In this document: piece by piece, positions 26,313 to 34,258 of the stretch
Numbering within the stretch: the first letter of the stretch is position 1
Layout of the letters: every line of letters starts with the position of its first letter
Source: Deltaproteobacteria bacterium
Lineage (GTDB): Bacteria > Myxococcota_A > Polyangia > Haliangiales > Haliangiaceae
Reading direction: 5' to 3'
DNA: 40,744 bases
Assembly: GCA_013813765.1 (NCBI GenBank)
Contig: JACCRC010000246.1
Location: 1 to 40,744, forward strand
Translations under genes and position numbers: made by a program
Notes under the pieces: generated by a model
What the model saw: the letters and a program-made list of their open reading frames with translations, nothing else
Told to the model about the DNA's origin: nothing
Database searches by the model: none

Positions 26313-28346
26313 TCAGCCGTAGGTCTCGAGCGGCGGCATCGTCGAGTGGCCGTCGCTACGCATGTGCGGGTGAAGCGGCACGCGTACGACCAGTTGGGTC
26401 CACCGGCCATGCTCCGACGAGATGGTGGCCGCGCCCCCGAGCCCTTCAGCAGCGGAGCGGACGACGTCCATCCCGACCCCGCGTCCGGAGATCTCCGTGA
26501 CGCGGTCGGATGTGGAGAGTCCCGGCGAGAACACGAGGTCGTGGAGCTGCGCCGTAGCGAGCACAGCGTCGGGACGGATGAGCCCGCCGGCGGTGGCCTT
26601 GGCGCGGACTCGTTCGACGTCGATCCCTCGTCCGTCGTCGACGATCTCGAGCTCCACGACGTCACCAACACACGTGATCGATAAACACATCCTGCCGGCT
26701 GCGGTCTTGCCGCATGCCCGGCGCTCGGCGACCGTTTCGATCCCATGGTCGATCGCGTTGCGGACGGCGTGCATGAGCACGTCGTTGACGACGCGATGCA
26801 CGACCTCGGGCACCACGACGCCTCGTGCGTTGATCTCGAGCGCCACCTGCTTGCCTTGCTCGGCGGCGAGGGTCGTCGCGAGGCGCCGCACGCGACGGAA
26901 CATCTCGTCGAATCCCATCCATGTCAGTCGCTCGGCGACCTTGCGAACCTTGGCTTCGATGGGCGCGACGTCAGCGGCTTGGCCTGCGAGGAGCTTCATC
27001 GAATCGGCAGCCTCGAGCAGCGTGCGTTGCGCTGCGGACAGTGGTGCGCGTGCATCCAGCGAAGCGTCGGTGGGTGCGAACATGGCCGGAAGGTCTTCGA
27101 GCATGCAACCGATCGCATCGGCGTCCTCTGCCCGCTCGCAGGCCCGCGCGATCGCGGCGAGACCTTCCTTCGCGGCGAGATCTCGAGCAGCGTGCCGCGG
27201 CATTGGGCCCGTGCGTATTGCCACGAGCTCGCGAATCAGGCGCGAGCGACAATCGGATGCTCGGAGCTCGCGATACGCCTCCTGGTAGAGCTCTACGAGC
27301 TGGTGAACCCGCGCGAGGTGCTGGTCGAGCGCAGCGAGCAGCCGCCGCTCGGGACGGCTCGTCGAGTGGGCCGTCTCGGTAAGCCGAACCAGCGTGCTCA
27401 CGTGCCTGCCGAGCGCGTGCATCTGGTACGGCGCGACGACCTCCGCGAGCTGGTTCACGGCGCGTGCGAAGGCCTCGGCGAGCTCCACGTCGCGGGCCCG
27501 TGACTGCCAGGCCGTGAATGCTTCCTCGGTGCGTGCCATCGCTGGTCGATACGCGGCGTATAGGGACGCCATCGCATCGAGCACGGCGTCGAGCGGTGCA
27601 TCCACGAGGATCTGCTGTCCCAGCTGGTCCAGCAACCCACGAACGGCCGCGAGGTCTTCGTTGCTGACCACGTGTCGCGGTTCTCGTAGCATCGCGAAGC
27701 GCGCCTCGATGTCATGCGCGAGCCCCGCGATCGGACCCAGCCCGGCCGCGCGCGCGGCACCCTTGATCGTGTGCATCGCGCGAAACATGCGATTCACCGA
27801 CTGGCGCGCCTCGCGGTCGGCATCGAGCTTCTTGAGCTCCGCGTGGCAGTCCTCGAGCAGCGGCTGGATCTCCACGAAGAACCGCTCGATCTCCTCGGCG
27901 CTGGCGGCTTCGACCACGGCAGGCCGCGCAGTGCTATCATGGGCGGCGGCCGTGACGAACACGGCGACCGCGGTCGTGATGCCCAGCGGATCGAAGACCG
28001 GACCGTACGTGAGGTCGAGGGCTCCACGCCCGACCGCAGCGGGCACATGGCGCGGTGGGTCTCCGAGCGAGAGCGTGAATAGCTCGTTGTCCACACCGAC
28101 CGCACAAGCGACCCAGAGCTGGAGCTGACCGGCCGCGACATCGTCATCCGCGAGGCCGAGCACCGCATGAAGCGGGTGCCCGACGGCACCCAGCACCGAG
28201 ATTGGCGCGGTCGCTGACATCCAGGCATTCGTCACGACCCCCGACGCATCCACGGTGACGATCGCGCCCGGGAACGCCGCGACGATCGCCGCGATGATTT
28301 CGGGCGGCGCGATCAGCGATCGAAGCACTTGCAGGCGGCGGGTCAC
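26313..28346 (-). CDS. CheA-like kinase: PAS-like, Hpt and HATPase, no CheW domain
   Basis: The protein has 677 residues. The N-terminal ~130 residues look like a PAS-type sensor ('AAFPGAIVTVDASGVVTNAWM'). An Hpt domain follows with the phospho-acceptor His192 in 'AMHTIKGAARAAG'. The C-terminal histidine-kinase ATPase has the N box 'HAVRNAIDHG' (Asn530), G1 'DDGRGID' (about 570-576) and G2 'SGRGVGMDVV' (about 620). The protein ends soon after the ATPase, so the CheW-like P5 domain that couples CheA to receptor arrays is missing. GTG 28346 overlaps the CheX stop by four bases; the frame is open upstream to 28619, but that part lies inside cheX and is not protein-like. Last gene of the operon. 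Confidence 0.88.
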   Translation of the reverse strand: MTRRLQVLRSLIAPPEIIAAIVAAFPGAIVTVDASGVVTNAWMSATAPISVLGAVGHPLHAVLGLADDDVAAGQLQLWVACAVGVDNELFTLSLGDPPRHVPAAVGRGALDLTYGPVFDPLGITTAVAVFVTAAAHDSTARPAVVEAASAEEIERFFVEIQPLLEDCHAELKKLDADREARQSVNRMFRAMHTIKGAARAAGLGPIAGLAHDIEARFAMLREPRHVVSNEDLAAVRGLLDQLGQQILVDAPLDAVLDAMASLYAAYRPAMARTEEAFTAWQSRARDVELAEAFARAVNQLAEVVAPYQMHALGRHVSTLVRLTETAHSTSRPERRLLAALDQHLARVHQLVELYQEAYRELRASDCRSRLIRELVAIRTGPMPRHAARDLAAKEGLAAIARACERAEDADAIGCMLEDLPAMFAPTDASLDARAPLSAAQRTLLEAADSMKLLAGQAADVAPIEAKVRKVAERLTWMGFDEMFRRVRRLATTLAAEQGKQVALEINARGVVVPEVVHRVVNDVLMHAVRNAIDHGIETVAERRACGKTAAGRMCLSITCVGDVVELEIVDDGRGIDVERVRAKATAGGLIRPDAVLATAQLHDLVFSPGLSTSDRVTEISGRGVGMDVVRSAAEGLGGAATISSEHGRWTQLVVRVPLHPHMRSDGHSTMPPLETYG

Positions 28347-28798
28347 GCAGCCTCCTCGAGATCGAACAGGAGCTTGATCTCGCCGCTCGGCACGGTGATC
28401 GCGACGACGAGCGCGTTTCGCGCGCCCTGCTTCCGCTCGGGCGCAATCAAGGGTGGCGCGAGCTCGACGAGAAAACCTGCATCTTCGAGCGAAGCAACGG
28501 CGTTGCCGAGCATCATGTTCGCGAGCTCGGCTACTGCCCCGGCGTAGTACTCCTCCGGAGCGGGACCCATCATCATCGACTCGGTGACTCGTCGTGCGAG
28601 CTGGCGCGAGAACGACCACGTCACCGGACCACGAAGGCTTCCCGACAGGGAGATGGAGACTGCGATCGATGGCGCTGGGTCCACGTCCGAGGCGTAGCTG
28701 GTCGCGATCTGCTGCGCGTTCTCACCGAGGCTGATCTGGATCACACGAACGACAGCCCCGACAAGCGCATCGACGATTTCTGGCTTTGGCGCGGACAT
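28343..28798 (-). CDS. CheX-like phosphatase family protein
   Basis: This 151-residue protein of the CheC/CheX/FliY family dephosphorylates CheY-type receivers in known cases. The signature helix is 'AVAELANMMLGNAVASLEDAG', with the conserved Glu and Asn spaced as in the family's active site; only one such helix is seen, as in CheX. The ATG overlaps the stop of the ATPase gene by one base (TGATG). Beside a CheY-like receiver and a kinase, the natural role is resetting the receiver. Confidence 0.82.
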   Translation of the reverse strand: MSAPKPEIVDALVGAVVRVIQISLGENAQQIATSYASDVDPAPSIAVSISLSGSLRGPVTWSFSRQLARRVTESMMMGPAPEEYYAGAVAELANMMLGNAVASLEDAGFLVELAPPLIAPERKQGARNALVVAITVPSGEIKLLFDLEEAA

Positions 28799-30513
28799 CA
28801 CGCCCCCTTCGTCATGCGCAACACTTCGCGCGTGGTGGTCTGGCGCGCGAACAGCAGGCGCAATGCGGAGAACCGCATACCGCGCCATCCGCGCTTCGTA
28901 ACATGTGCTTTCAGATCCGACGTCGTGCAGTGACGCGTGATCAGTGCCCGCGTCGATTCGTCGATCTCGAGAACCTCGCGCACGGCGACGCGGCCCTTGT
29001 ACCCCGTGCGATGGCATGATTCGCAGCCGCGTCCGCGCGCGAGCTCGATGCCAGACGGCAGAGACGGTACGCCGATCGCGGCGAGCTCTTCGTCCGCCGG
29101 GATGTATCGCTCGCTGCAATCGGGACAGATACGGCGCACCAGGCGCTGTGCCACGACCCCGACGAGGCTAGGTGCGAGCAGATACGGCTCGATCCCCATC
29201 TCGGTCAACCGCGTAACGGCGCTGATCGCGTCGTTCGTGTGCAACGAAGCGAGGACCAGGTGCCCTGTGAGTGCGGCCTCTGCTGCGATCATGCCCGTCT
29301 CGTGATCGCGGATCTCGCCGACGAGAATGATGTCGGGATCCTGTCGCAGGATCGACCGCAACGCCGTCGCGAACGTCAGGCCCCGCTTCGGGTTGACGTG
29401 CACCTGGTTGATTCCGGGGAGCTGGTACTCCACGGGATCTTCGACGGTAACGATGTTGGTGTCCGGGCTGCGGACCGTGTTGAGCGCCGCGTAGAGCGTG
29501 GTCGACTTGCCGCTGCCGGTAGGGCCGGTAACGAGGACCAGACCGTAGGGAGAGCGGATCATGCGCTCGAAGGTCGTCCGCTCGGCGCTCTCGAATCCGA
29601 TCGCGTCGAGCGGAAGCGCAGCCTTGGTGTTGTCGAGGATGCGGCAGACGACCTTCTCACCCCAGTACGTCGGCAGGACCGACACGCGCAGGTCGACATC
29701 GCCGAGGCTCGTTCGCAGCTTGATGCGGCCATCCTGCGGTGCATGTCGGATCGAGATATCGCATCTCGCGAGCACCTTGATACGAGACACGACGGCAGGG
29801 TGAAGCTCGCGCGAGCGCTGATCGACGACGCGCAGCGCACCGTCGACCCGAAACCGCACGACCATCATCTCGTCGGTGACTTCGATATGGATGTCGGAGG
29901 CATGCTGCTGTACGGCGCTCGTGATGATGCCGTTGACGATTGGTGTCGCCTCCGCGATCGCTTCCTGGGAGATGTCGTCGACATCGATATCGAGCTGTAT
30001 CGCCGGTCGCGGTTCGTAGAGCCGGCGCAGCGCGCGGTCGATCTCTGACGGAAGCGCGAGAACGATGGTCACGGACCTACGCACCTCACGCGACAGCCAG
30101 TCGAAGACTTCGATCTGCGTGGGATCCGAGGTCGCGAGCGACAGCTCGCCATCCGTCGCGAACAGGGGCACGATGCGATGGCGCTCGGCCAGACTCCGAG
30201 GAACGAGGTTCGCGATGTCCGGGGCGATGTCGAGCGCGTCGAGATCGAGGCGCGCGAGCCGGAACTGCTGGGCCAGGATATCGAGCAGCTCTTCGGCGGA
30301 CTTGAACCCCGCAGCGGTGAGCTGCTGGGGTGACAGCCTGCGGGATCGCAGCAGCTCGACCGCCTGCGCGGCGCGAGACGCCGGTACGCTGCGCGCAGCA
30401 CCTGCCGCCTGCGGCAAGGCGGGCGAGGACGGTCGCGTGGCGGCGACGCCCGCCCGATCGGGCGAAGGCGCCGGTTCCACTGCTGACGACGGAGTCGTGA
30501 AGGTCAGCTTCAT
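28798..30513 (-). CDS. PilB/GspE-type secretion or pilus assembly ATPase
   Basis: This 571-residue protein powers type IV pilus extension or type II secretion in known homologues. The N-terminal GspE-N/MshEN-like domain (about 50-165, a possible c-di-GMP or partner-binding module) is followed by the Walker A GPTGSGKS (330-337), an Asp box around 'EDPVEY' (358-363), Walker B 'ILVGEIRD' (396-403) and a His box 'HLVLASLHTND' (418-428). Zinc Cys pairs are CPDC (463-466) and CESC (497-500). All motifs are intact. No pilin, PilC or secretin gene is adjacent, so it may serve a pilus machine encoded elsewhere. ATG overlaps the zinc-ribbon stop by four bases. Confidence 0.93.
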   Translation of the reverse strand: MKLTFTTPSSAVEPAPSPDRAGVAATRPSSPALPQAAGAARSVPASRAAQAVELLRSRRLSPQQLTAAGFKSAEELLDILAQQFRLARLDLDALDIAPDIANLVPRSLAERHRIVPLFATDGELSLATSDPTQIEVFDWLSREVRRSVTIVLALPSEIDRALRRLYEPRPAIQLDIDVDDISQEAIAEATPIVNGIITSAVQQHASDIHIEVTDEMMVVRFRVDGALRVVDQRSRELHPAVVSRIKVLARCDISIRHAPQDGRIKLRTSLGDVDLRVSVLPTYWGEKVVCRILDNTKAALPLDAIGFESAERTTFERMIRSPYGLVLVTGPTGSGKSTTLYAALNTVRSPDTNIVTVEDPVEYQLPGINQVHVNPKRGLTFATALRSILRQDPDIILVGEIRDHETGMIAAEAALTGHLVLASLHTNDAISAVTRLTEMGIEPYLLAPSLVGVVAQRLVRRICPDCSERYIPADEELAAIGVPSLPSGIELARGRGCESCHRTGYKGRVAVREVLEIDESTRALITRHCTTSDLKAHVTKRGWRGMRFSALRLLFARQTTTREVLRMTKGA

Positions 30514-30830
30514 TCGGCACGGCCAAACAGACGGTCGAGGTCGTCCTGCCCGATCGGGCCACGCGGTAACGCCGTCGATGCCGAGGGAAGTGCAGGGACC
30601 TCGGTGAGCAGCGCCGCGACCTCCGCGGCGGAGAGCATGGTCACGCCGCTGTCAGTCGGTGCAAGCAACACCTGGGATGCTGCCAGCACCGTTCCGCACC
30701 CGCCGCAGAACTGATCGGGCGCGTCGTTGATGAATTCGCAAGCAGGGCACGTGGCGACGAGGCTCGCGCCGCACGCTGCGCAGAAGCGGCGGTGCTCTCG
30801 ATTAGGACGCTCGCAATGGGGGCAATTCAC
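30510..30830 (-). CDS. Double zinc-ribbon protein with two FliM-like motifs
   Basis: This 106-residue protein has residues 1-48 that are a double zinc ribbon with four CxxC knuckles (Cys 3/6, 17/20, 28/31, 42/45). A linker then leads to 'LSAAEVAALL' at 66-75 and 'IGQDDLDRLFG' at 93-103. Both resemble the N-terminal motif of FliM/FliY ('LSQxEIDALL') that binds phosphorylated CheY. Encoded directly between a CheY-like receiver and the PilB-type ATPase, with four-base overlaps to both, it is a candidate adaptor that carries the receiver's signal to the motor. This role is inferred from the motifs and gene order; the motif is short and could be coincidental. Confidence 0.82.
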   Translation of the reverse strand: MNCPHCERPNREHRRFCAACGASLVATCPACEFINDAPDQFCGGCGTVLAASQVLLAPTDSGVTMLSAAEVAALLTEVPALPSASTALPRGPIGQDDLDRLFGRAE

Positions 30831-31219
30831 CGTGTCGCTCCCACGCGAGGTGCCTCACCGCGGGAGAGCACGTGCCGGAACACCGCGACGGCGCGTTCGG
30901 CTTGAAACGGCTTGAGCAGGTAATGACTCACGCCCACGCGTTGGCACGCCAGGACCTTCTCGCGCGTCGTCAGGGACGTGCACATGATCACCACCGCCCG
31001 GGGATGCTTGGACAGGAGCTCGGTCGCCGCTGTCACGCCGTCCTTTCCCGGCATCACGATGTCGAGAGTGATGAGGTCGGGCTTGTGCTTCTCGTACAGC
31101 GCGAGCACCTCGTCCCCACTAGCGGCCTCGCCCACCACCAGGCACCCAGCTTGCCCCAGTAGATTGCGCAGCTGGATGCGCATGATCGGTGAGTCGTCGA
31201 CAATAATCGCGGTGGCCAT
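30827..31219 (-). CDS. CheY-like single-domain response regulator
   Basis: This 130-residue protein is a stand-alone receiver. The acidic pocket is Asp8/Asp9, the phospho-acceptor Asp53 lies in 'LDIVMPGKDG', the switch Thr81 in 'MCTS', and Lys103 in 'LLKPF'. All are intact, so it should be phosphorylated by the Hpt kinase of the same operon. There is no output domain, so it must act by binding a partner; the zinc-ribbon protein is the prime candidate. It is the first gene of the operon. The sequence CCTAAT ends five bases before the ATG, and GGA sits close to it, so the mode of initiation is unclear. Confidence 0.93.
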   Translation of the reverse strand: MATAIIVDDSPIMRIQLRNLLGQAGCLVVGEAASGDEVLALYEKHKPDLITLDIVMPGKDGVTAATELLSKHPRAVVIMCTSLTTREKVLACQRVGVSHYLLKPFQAERAVAVFRHVLSRGEAPRVGATR

Positions 31220-31260
31220 TTTCCATTAGGTAGTGTCGACCGCTCGCGCCGAGGTTCGAG

Positions 31261-31281
31261 GTCCGTTACCCGTCCGTTACC
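31261..31281. promoter_or_regulatory. Tandem 10-bp direct repeats, possible operator
   Basis: GTCCGTTACC occurs at 31261-31270 and again at 31272-31281 (period 11, one helix turn). They lie 42-62 bases upstream of the cheY-like ATG, where an activator could contact polymerase at a promoter that lacks a good -35. A dimeric DNA-binding regulator is the simplest reader. Confidence 0.5.
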
Positions 31282-31340
31282 TGCAGACGTGAATCGCCTG
31301 GGTCGGACGATGTGCGACCTCGCGCGTGCCACGGACGCCC

Positions 31341-31403
31341 GATCCAGGTGCGTAAAGGTGCGAAGGCACCTGGATCCGGCACCTGAGGGTCTTCCGCTGA
31401 GAC
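31341..31403 (+). repeat. Direct repeat copy 2 with an 11-bp hairpin
   Basis: Bases 31347-31403 match 26243-26300 (two substitutions and one missing C). In addition GATCCAGGTGC (31341-31351) pairs perfectly with GCACCTGGATC (31366-31376) around a 14-base loop; copy 1 lacks the left arm. It lies between the operon start and the DUF4157 relic and is not in a convincing gene. It may be a small mobile palindromic element, an attachment-like scar or a relic gene end. Confidence 0.75.
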
Positions 31404-31440
31404 CCGGGAAGATCGCGCGGAAGCGTGCGTCTTCCTGGTG

Positions 31441-32335
31441 ATGCGGCAGCTCCTCCTCGCACGTGACCGCGATCGCCATCGTGACCACGATCGCGAGCTC
31501 GACGAGGACGAGGTCATCGGTTCGGATCGACTCGCGCGGCCGCGGTCGAGCGCGCTTGATCCGCGGGCCGGCGAGGCGTGGACACCGCCGATCGGTCCGG
31601 CGGTGCAGCTGTTCGCGACCGCCGTCAATGCGGGCGTGCACGACCCACACGCGATCGCAGCGCATGGTTTCGGTGGCTCCACTGTCTTGACTCCGCACCT
31701 GGCTCAGGTCCAGCGCGCGTTCGGCCGTCACGATGTCTCGGGCGTGCGCGCGTTCGTCGGTGGCTCGGCGGCCGAAGCATCCTGCGCGGCAGCGGACCGC
31801 ATGGATCACACAACAGCGCCGGATCCTCGAGCGTGCGCGCGGCCGGATCGGTGACCTCGCGGATCGGGCCGCGGCCTCGCTGCTCGCGCGCGAGCTGTCC
31901 ACGGATCCCGACGTCTCTGCGCTTCACCTGGACGAATCCGATATCCGCGCATACATCCACGACGGTGACTTCAACCGGTTCGGCGAGGATCGCGCCGGAT
32001 GGATCCGTACCGGCCTGCGCCAGGCACAGGAGGATCACGCCGACGGTGGCATGACGCGCAGCCTCGACACCGCGCTCGCGAGCGCCGTCGAGGCTGATGG
32101 GGGCTGGCGGCTATCGCGCGCGGAGTACGACGGCTGGATCCGCCGCTACATCGCCGCTCATCCGCGTGCGACCGACGAGCAGGTCGTGCGCGCGGCGGCC
32201 GCACACAACGGCCACAGTGCCGGCTACCCGGATCGGATCTGGGCGAACTATCAGCGGCTCCGGCGGCCGAGCATCGTCGAGGCGGCGCCGGCAGGGGACG
32301 CCGCTGCGCCACCGATCACGGTGGAGCTGCACTGA
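31441..32335 (+). pseudogene. Decayed DUF4157 (eCIS-associated) protein gene
   Basis: The first frame (ATG 31441, GTG 31438 also possible) contains 'PHLAQVQRAFGRHDVSGVRA' and 'GGSAAEAS', a clear match to the start of the DUF4157 domain found in cargo of extracellular contractile injection systems and other polymorphic toxins. The rest of that domain, including its HExxH region, is missing. The frame stops at 31854, while another frame from about 31733 continues as a protein-like tail ('ELSTDPDVSALHLDESDIRA', 'YPDRIWANYQRL') to TGA 32335. This implies a one-base frameshift and probably an internal deletion that fused the domain start to an unrelated C-terminus. The tail alone could still be a small gene. 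Confidence 0.65.
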
Positions 32336-33433
32336 TCAGCGCGCTACCGGCGACACGAACCCGCGAAGGTCGATCACGTCACCGATGATCACGATCCGGC
32401 CCGCGCCACCGCCACCACCGCCGCCGTTGTTGCTGCTCGTCATCCCATTGCCGGCCGCGAGCGCGCCAGTTGCCCCCGTACCGCCCGTCCCTGCGTTCGG
32501 CGCCGGAGCCACGCCGCCCGCTGCTGCACCGCGCGACGTTCCGGGCGCGCCGTCGCCGCCCTTGCCGACCGGACCGTTCTGCGTGAGCCCGTTACCTCCG
32601 GCACCGCCTCCGCCGCCGTGGGCGAGCACCATGCCTTCGAGCATGACGGTCGGCGCCTCGATGTAGATCGCTCCGCCCGCTCCGCCGCCGCCGCCCGAAC
32701 CCGCGTCGCCATCGCCACACTCGAGCCCGCCCGTACCGCCACCACCGCCGGCTAGCACCGCGCCCGCGGGGGCGATCGATACGCGCTCCGACGCGGACAC
32801 CTGAAGCGCGCCACCACCGCCGCCGCCCGGCGGGATGCCACACGCACCGGTCACACCGTCACCGCCACTGGCGCCGCCGACGAGCACGGTGAGCGCGTCA
32901 TCGCCGATCACGCCGCCGCCGGCACCTCCGAACGTGCACGTGGAGGAGTCTCCGCCGGTGCCGCCCGCTGTGCCGTGGCCACCGCCGCCGCCGCCGCTGT
33001 CGCACACGTTGCCGATCTCGTGCACGCCGTTCGCCGCCTTGATCGCGGCAGCTCCCGGACCCGCGGTCACCGCAGCTGCGCTCGCGTCGAGCGTGCCACC
33101 GATGTCGACGCTGTGCGCGAGGATCACGAGGCCGCGCACTCCGCTGACGCGCACCACCGCGCCGTCCGCGATCGTGATGCGCTGCGCCTGGAGCAGCGCG
33201 AGCTCCGGCCCGGCACCGAGCTGCGGAATGGCGACGAGCTGGCCGCGCGAGAGTGGTGCGCCGTCGATCGTGAGCGCCGTCGTGTCGATCACGGACGTGC
33301 CAAGCACGAGCTCGCCGTCGCTGTCGAGCGTGACCGAGTCGGGGACGTGCGCGGGTGGCTGGAGCGGCGCCCGCTCGTCGAAATCCCAGCGGCCGCACGC
33401 GGCGAGCGCGAGGAGCATGGGGACAGCGCGCAC
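32336..33433 (-). CDS. Gly-rich lipoprotein, intact paralogue
   Basis: This 365-residue protein has a lipoprotein signal peptide (lipobox LAAC). A beta-rich domain follows ('AVVRVSGVRGLVILAHSVDI', 'GGTLDASAA'), then a long tract with repeated GGGGGG runs separated by 'GALQVSASERVSIAPAGAV' and 'AIYIEAPTVMLEGMVLAHG', ending 'AGRIVIIGDVIDLRG'. The pattern of short beta strands between Gly runs recalls a repetitive surface or adhesin-like fold. It is the intact relative of the broken gene at 17493-18869. GTG start; TATCCT ends six bases upstream. Its stop directly abuts the stop of the convergent DUF4157 relic. Confidence 0.83.
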   Translation of the reverse strand: MRAVPMLLALAACGRWDFDERAPLQPPAHVPDSVTLDSDGELVLGTSVIDTTALTIDGAPLSRGQLVAIPQLGAGPELALLQAQRITIADGAVVRVSGVRGLVILAHSVDIGGTLDASAAAVTAGPGAAAIKAANGVHEIGNVCDSGGGGGGHGTAGGTGGDSSTCTFGGAGGGVIGDDALTVLVGGASGGDGVTGACGIPPGGGGGGALQVSASERVSIAPAGAVLAGGGGGTGGLECGDGDAGSGGGGGAGGAIYIEAPTVMLEGMVLAHGGGGGAGGNGLTQNGPVGKGGDGAPGTSRGAAAGGVAPAPNAGTGGTGATGALAAGNGMTSSNNGGGGGGGAGRIVIIGDVIDLRGFVSPVAR

Positions 33434-33439
33434 TGCCCC

Positions 33440-33445
33440 AGGATA
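33440..33445 (-). promoter_or_regulatory. -10-like TATCCT, leaderless start
   Basis: TATCCT on the minus strand ends six bases before GTG 33433. A CTGACC hexamer (4 of 6 to the -35 consensus) lies 16 bases further upstream. Confidence 0.45.
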
Positions 33446-33452
33446 CCCGATC

Positions 33453-34196
33453 CTACGCGGAGGTCAGGCCACCATCGACGGTGACGACCGAGCCGGTGGT
33501 GAACGACGACACATCCGACAGCAGATACACCGCGGTGCCGGCGATCTCCGAGGGCTGCGCGTGGCGCGCGAGCGGCGTGCGCTGCACCACGTGCTCGCGC
33601 AGCATCGGATTCCCGACGATCGCCGACGCGAACTTCGTCTCGACGAGGCCCGGTGCGATCGCGTTGACCCGGATCCCCGAGCCACCCAGCTCGAATGCGA
33701 GCGTCTGGGTCATGCTGATCACCGCCGCCTTCGTCGCGCCGTAGATGCCCTGCATCGGTGCCGCGCGGATCCCGGCGACGCTCGCGACGTTGACGATCGA
33801 GCCGGCACCTCCGCGCGCACGTGCGTGCTTGACGAATGCGCGTGCCCCGTAGAGGTAGCCGCGCACGTTGACCTCGAACGTCTTGTCGATCGCGGCATCC
33901 GGCGTATCGATCAGCGGCCCGAAGTACGGGTTCGTCGCCGCGTTGTTCACGAAGCCGTCGACCTTCCCGAAGCGCTCGACTGCCTTGGCCATCAGCGCGT
34001 CGACCTCCTCGGCCTTACCGGTGTGACACGCGACCGCGATCGCATGCTCGCCGAGCGCGCCCGCGACCTTGTCGAGATCGGCCTGCTTGCGCGACGCGAG
34101 CACGACCTTGGCTCCGCCCTCGACGCACGCTCGAGCGATCGCCTCGCCGATGCCGCGGCTCGCGCCAGTGATGACGATGACCTTGTCCTTCAGCAT
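33453..34196 (-). CDS. SDR family oxidoreductase
   Basis: This 247-residue classical short-chain dehydrogenase/reductase has TGASRGIG near residue 9-16 for cofactor binding, the NNAA strand, the catalytic Ser in 'VNVASVAG', Tyr and Lys in 'YGATK', and the C-terminal 'SSFTTGSVVTVDGG'. Length and motifs are standard, and the enzyme should be active on an unknown alcohol or ketone with NAD(P)H. I chose ATG 34196 because the fold begins there; the frame is open to 34277, but that stretch is not family-like. TAGCGT ends seven bases before the ATG. It diverges from the sirtuin gene over 62 bases. Confidence 0.93.
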   Translation of the reverse strand: MLKDKVIVITGASRGIGEAIARACVEGGAKVVLASRKQADLDKVAGALGEHAIAVACHTGKAEEVDALMAKAVERFGKVDGFVNNAATNPYFGPLIDTPDAAIDKTFEVNVRGYLYGARAFVKHARARGGAGSIVNVASVAGIRAAPMQGIYGATKAAVISMTQTLAFELGGSGIRVNAIAPGLVETKFASAIVGNPMLREHVVQRTPLARHAQPSEIAGTAVYLLSDVSSFTTGSVVTVDGGLTSA

Positions 34197-34203
34197 GCCC
34201 GCG

Positions 34204-34209
34204 ACGCTA
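34204..34209 (-). promoter_or_regulatory. -10-like TAGCGT, leaderless start
   Basis: TAGCGT on the minus strand ends seven bases before the SDR ATG at 34196, the same hexamer as at the cupredoxin gene (19577-19582). Confidence 0.4.
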
Positions 34210-34223
34210 CCACCGGTTCGTCC

Positions 34224-34252
34224 TTGACATGGTGTCGAGCTAACACTATCAC
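34224..34252 (+). promoter_or_regulatory. Sigma70-type promoter of the sirtuin gene, leaderless
   Basis: TTGACA at 34224-34229, a 17-base spacer and TATCAC at 34247-34252. The -10 ends six bases before ATG 34259, so transcription should begin at or next to the A of the start codon. A TAGGG run two bases before the ATG is too close to act as an ordinary ribosome site. Confidence 0.65.
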
Positions 34253-34258
34253 GTAGGG

